A DNA stretch of 53,679 nucleotides from Fibrobacter sp. (lineage in GTDB: Bacteria; Fibrobacterota; Fibrobacteria; Fibrobacterales; Fibrobacteraceae), in assembly GCA_017550445.1 (NCBI GenBank), contig JAFZOV010000005.1, positions 1-53,679 of the forward strand, written 5' to 3'. The notes beneath the pieces are model-generated. The model saw only the letters and a program-made list of their open reading frames with translations. It was not told the DNA's origin and searched no databases. Shown piece by piece: positions 51,293 through 53,679 of the stretch. The translations under genes were made by a program, and so were the position numbers. How positions within the stretch are numbered: the stretch's first letter is position 1; every line of letters starts with the position of its first letter.

Positions 51293-51511
51293 TTAATATT
51301 CGTAATCATAATCATAATCGTAATCGTGGCTGCTGCCTTTGGAACCACCGACTTTTTGGAGAAGTTCGTCAAGTCCTTCGCTGGGGTTGTTGCCAGCGGG
51401 ATTTTGGACGCTCTTGTCGACGATGCGGGGACCGTTCGGGTTTCCTTCTGCGGAGCAACCGAAGAGAGCGATTACGCTTGCGATCAATGCAATTTTGATA
51501 ATCTTATTCAT
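51293..51511 (-). CDS. Small lipoprotein with Tyr-Asp repeat tail
   Basis: 72 residues, GGAGG ribosome site. Signal peptide II with Cys19 in the lipobox ALFGC. The mature 54 residues end in HDYDYDYDYEY, coded by a 6-bp tandem repeat (GATTAT/GATTAC). It follows the porin-like gene by 15 bp, so the two are probably in one operon. No family recognised. Confidence 0.75.
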   Translation of the reverse strand: MNKIIKIALIASVIALFGCSAEGNPNGPRIVDKSVQNPAGNNPSEGLDELLQKVGGSKGSSHDYDYDYDYEY

Positions 51512-51526
51512 TCTTTTATCCTCCGA

Positions 51527-52861
51527 TTAGAAAGAAAGGGTTCCGCTGAAGTTACCGATAAGTCCAGACCATGCTTCGGCGTTCAGGTTTTCAGCAACAG
51601 ATGCTTCAACAGACAGATTCTTGTACTGGAAACGAGCACCGGCTGTTGCGATTGTAGCGTTGGTCTTCATGCCCATGATGGAAATGTCCGTAATGGTCTT
51701 GGCGTTCGGCGTATCGTAGTTGGTTGTGTATTCGTCGCTAGCATAAGAGAACACTTCCCAGTTGAATGCTGCACCACCGAAGATAATCCAGCTTTCGGAG
51801 ATGTTCATTTCGGCAAGGATGTTCGGGCTGGTGTACAGGCCGAAGATGCTATAGCTATCCTTTACCTTGGCACCCTTGTTGTCCAGTTCGTCGAAGAAGA
51901 CGAGCGGAAGTCTAGAGTTCAAACCGAGGAGAACGCGGGATTCAGCATTGGAAAGAACCGGGAAACCGATGTTGAAGTACGGCTGAATGAGGGTGTTTGC
52001 TGTGGGGCCGGTTGCTTCTCTTGTTTCCTTGGCGCCGTTGGCAGCAAAGTCAACGTCCTTGGTGAAGTCCTTGTGACGGACGACAGCTGCACCTACGGAC
52101 CATGCAAACGTGCTGCCAGAGGGTGCGTTGGAGAATGCGACTCTTCCGCCCAGATCCCAGTAGTCTTCGTCGTGTTCCACGTCGCCGCTTTCGGTATCGG
52201 TTTCAAGAGCGTAGGTGTTCCAGTAGGCGTTGATGGTGAGGTCGACGCTGCCGAGCGGAGCTGCGAAGGTTGCACCGATGTAGTCGTTAGGCTTCGTGAC
52301 GGATGCATCGCCTTCACTCTTGTTGTTGTCGCTCTTGGTTTCGGCCGAAAGCCACTTCTTATCGAGGGCGAAATCAACGGTAACACCGAAGGCCTTGTTT
52401 GCAATACCAGCAGTCACCAGACCAAGGTTGCCGTCGTTACGGTCGAAGGCGAGCAAATAGGTCATGCTGCCCGAAGTCAGGGAGAGTGCACCATATTTGT
52501 CGGTGGGTTCCACATAGAAAAGCTTGCTGCCGGCCATCTTGTAAGGCACAGCCATGTTGCCACGGACGGTAGAAGCGGCAGCTTCGTTGCCGACTACATT
52601 GTAGGCGTGGCCGTGAAGAACGTTGAGACCCGTAGCCTGTGCAGCAGGAGCCGGTGCAGCGGTTTCTTCGGCATCAGTAGAAAAGACCGGAGCGGCAGGT
52701 GCCGGCTCGGCTTCGGCTGCAGGAGCCGGAGCTGCAGGAGCTTCTTCCTGAGTGCTTTCGGCAGCAGGAGTGGAATCATCTTCGTATTCGTCATCGTAAT
52801 CTTGTGCAACTGCAGCAGATACTGCTAGTGCAGAGATCACAGAAATAAGCTTAATGTTCAT
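51527..52861 (-). CDS. Porin-like outer-membrane protein with Pro/Ala linker
   Basis: 444 residues, AAGGAG upstream. Signal peptide ends at AVA/QD (about residue 19). An acidic, then Pro/Ala/Glu-rich linker covers about 20-75; such linkers can span peptidoglycan. The rest is amphipathic beta strands with aromatic turns and a final NFSGTLSF strand, typical of an outer-membrane barrel. Function unknown, probably an abundant porin or structural protein. Confidence 0.78.
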   Translation of the reverse strand: MNIKLISVISALAVSAAVAQDYDDEYEDDSTPAAESTQEEAPAAPAPAAEAEPAPAAPVFSTDAEETAAPAPAAQATGLNVLHGHAYNVVGNEAAASTVRGNMAVPYKMAGSKLFYVEPTDKYGALSLTSGSMTYLLAFDRNDGNLGLVTAGIANKAFGVTVDFALDKKWLSAETKSDNNKSEGDASVTKPNDYIGATFAAPLGSVDLTINAYWNTYALETDTESGDVEHDEDYWDLGGRVAFSNAPSGSTFAWSVGAAVVRHKDFTKDVDFAANGAKETREATGPTANTLIQPYFNIGFPVLSNAESRVLLGLNSRLPLVFFDELDNKGAKVKDSYSIFGLYTSPNILAEMNISESWIIFGGAAFNWEVFSYASDEYTTNYDTPNAKTITDISIMGMKTNATIATAGARFQYKNLSVEASVAENLNAEAWSGLIGNFSGTLSF

Positions 52862-52900
52862 TAAAATCTCCTTACGAGATAGGTTTGGGGGTTTTAGGGC

Positions 52901-52906
52901 AATATA
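52901..52906 (-). promoter_or_regulatory. -10 element of the porin-like gene
   Basis: TATATT on the minus strand about 40 nt before the start; a normal leader with a strong Shine-Dalgarno sequence follows, unlike the leaderless genes. Confidence 0.45.
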
Positions 52907-52952
52907 ACAAAAAGGTTACGGTACTTCAAGCCATAACCTTGCATGTTGTACT

Positions 52953-52981
52953 TTATTTTCAATATGTTGTATTGAAAATAA
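52953..52981. repeat. Perfect 12-bp AT-rich palindrome
   Basis: TTATTTTCAATA / TATTGAAAATAA with loop TGTTG. Between serS and the porin promoter; either a serS terminator without T-run or an operator upstream of the porin gene. Confidence 0.7.
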
Positions 52982-52995
52982 TTTACGTTGTAAAA

Positions 52996-53679
52996 CTATT
53001 TTTTCGGTTCAATGACCTCAAGCCCACCCATGTACGGACGCAGCACTTCGGGGATCTTGAGGGAGCCGTCTTTCTGCTGGTAGTTGTCGCAGATACCGAC
53101 CATCACGCGCGGTGTGGCGAGGCCAGAACCGTTCAGCGTGTGAACGTAGACGTTCTTGCCGCCGATCTTGGTCTTGATGTTGGCGCGGCGTGCCTGGTAG
53201 TCTTCGAAGTTGGAGCAGGAGCTGACTTCGAGCCACTTCTTTTCGACCGGAGCATAGACTTCGAGGTCGTAGCACTTGGCGGCACCGAAACCGAGGTCAC
53301 CCTTACAGAGGGCGAGGCGGTGGTAGGGGAGGCCGAGTTTTTCAAGAAGCATTTCGCCGAAGCGGGTGAGTTCTTCGTGGTCTTCGTAGCTGCGTTCCGG
53401 GTGGGCGAAGTAAACCATTTCCACCTTGTTGAACTGGTGCAGGCGGAGGAGACCGCGGGTGTCCTTACCGTAGCTACCGGCTTCGCGGCGGAAGCAGGCG
53501 GAGTAGGCGCAGATACGCTTCGGAAGTTCAGATTCCGGAATCACTTCGCCGGAGTAGAGGTTGGTCAGCGGCACTTCTGCAGTCGGGATGAGGAACAGGT
53601 CGTCGTCCTTGTCGCAGCGGTACATGTCTTCTTCGAACTTCGGGAGCTGGCCCGTGCCGCGCATGGTATTGCGGGTCAC
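52996..53679 (-). CDS. serS: Serine--tRNA ligase, C-terminal part
   Basis: 5' end lies beyond the window; 228 residues present. Class II core: motif 2 region [23 protein letters not shown], and motif 3 GSGLATPRV, with YDLEVYAP and [13 protein letters not shown] typical of SerRS. The N-terminal tRNA-binding coiled coil is outside. The end of the gene is normal (stop at 52996-52998). Confidence 0.97.
   Translation of the reverse strand: MTRNTMRGTGQLPKFEEDMYRCDKDDDLFLIPTAEVPLTNLYSGEVIPESELPKRICAYSACFRREAGSYGKDTRGLLRLHQFNKVEMVYFAHPERSYEDHEELTRFGEMLLEKLGLPYHRLALCKGDLGFGAAKCYDLEVYAPVEKKWLEVSSCSNFEDYQARRANIKTKIGGKNVYVHTLNGSGLATPRVMVGICDNYQQKDGSLKIPEVLRPYMGGLEVIEPKK

Overview
The window looks like a chromosomal segment of a Fibrobacter species (Fibrobacterota, FCB group). 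Evidence: a lipoprotein with poly-Ser linkers and a FISUMP-type (Fibrobacter succinogenes major paralogous) domain at 40800-41840; a sequence upstream of lexA matching the Fibrobacter LexA operator TGCNC-N4-GTGCA; -10 elements of FCB type (TAnnTTTG); and Gram-negative envelope genes (LolC/E, LolD, outer-membrane barrels). No rRNA, CRISPR array, phage or transposase was found. One tRNA (Glu, CTC) is present. Both ends cut genes: a radical SAM/SPASM protein at the left and serS at the right.

Layout. 1-827: SPASM end and tadA. 931-6358: a tight six-gene operon (lipoprotein, beta-helix protein, helical protein, MotA/ZorA-like channel with a long helical tail, MotB/OmpA-like stator, helical protein), ended by a strong terminator; I think this is an undescribed ion-driven envelope machine related to Zorya ZorAB. 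6465-9124 (-): PorV/TraF-like barrel coupled to a TPR lipoprotein. 9276-12467: YkgJ-like Cys-cluster protein, SprT-like protease, lysS. 12470-18303: four-helix-bundle gene inside an inverted-repeat element, lolC/E, lolD, clpC, adk. 18391-22260: Wzc-like tyrosine kinase and citramalate synthase. 22396-26353: AT-rich island with a large secreted protein (CBM3-like, C39-like peptidase, Ca-binding repeats) containing a nine-C tract, and a second secreted protein. 26392-36855: hisD, a CNMP-GGDEF protein, an MTA/SAH deaminase, cvpA, a Ser/Thr kinase, nadB, a histidine-phosphatase lipoprotein and a PpiD-like foldase. 36921-40524: tRNA-Glu, GGDEF/EAL protein, TatD, GreA. 40571-42022: FISUMP gene flanked by ~114-bp inverted repeats. 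42337-49787: DUF2062-DUF1015 fusion, unusual signal peptidase, lepA, secreted cyclophilin, Ala/Lys/Pro-rich zinc protein, lexA. 49940-53679 (-): SpmA/SpmB-like protein, small lipoprotein, porin-like protein, serS.

Intergenic DNA is rich in structured repeats. Family A (tandem GAATTC-like arms, six copies) and family B (AGACGAAAG / CTCTCGTCT arms with a GGACC hairpin, three copies) lie directly between genes, and one B copy carries the four-helix-bundle gene between its complementary arms, like the intervening sequences of 23S rRNA. Another recurring feature is a -10-like hexamer ending 6-9 nt before the start codon with no Shine-Dalgarno sequence, suggesting leaderless mRNAs. All functional assignments come from reading motifs; no database search was run.
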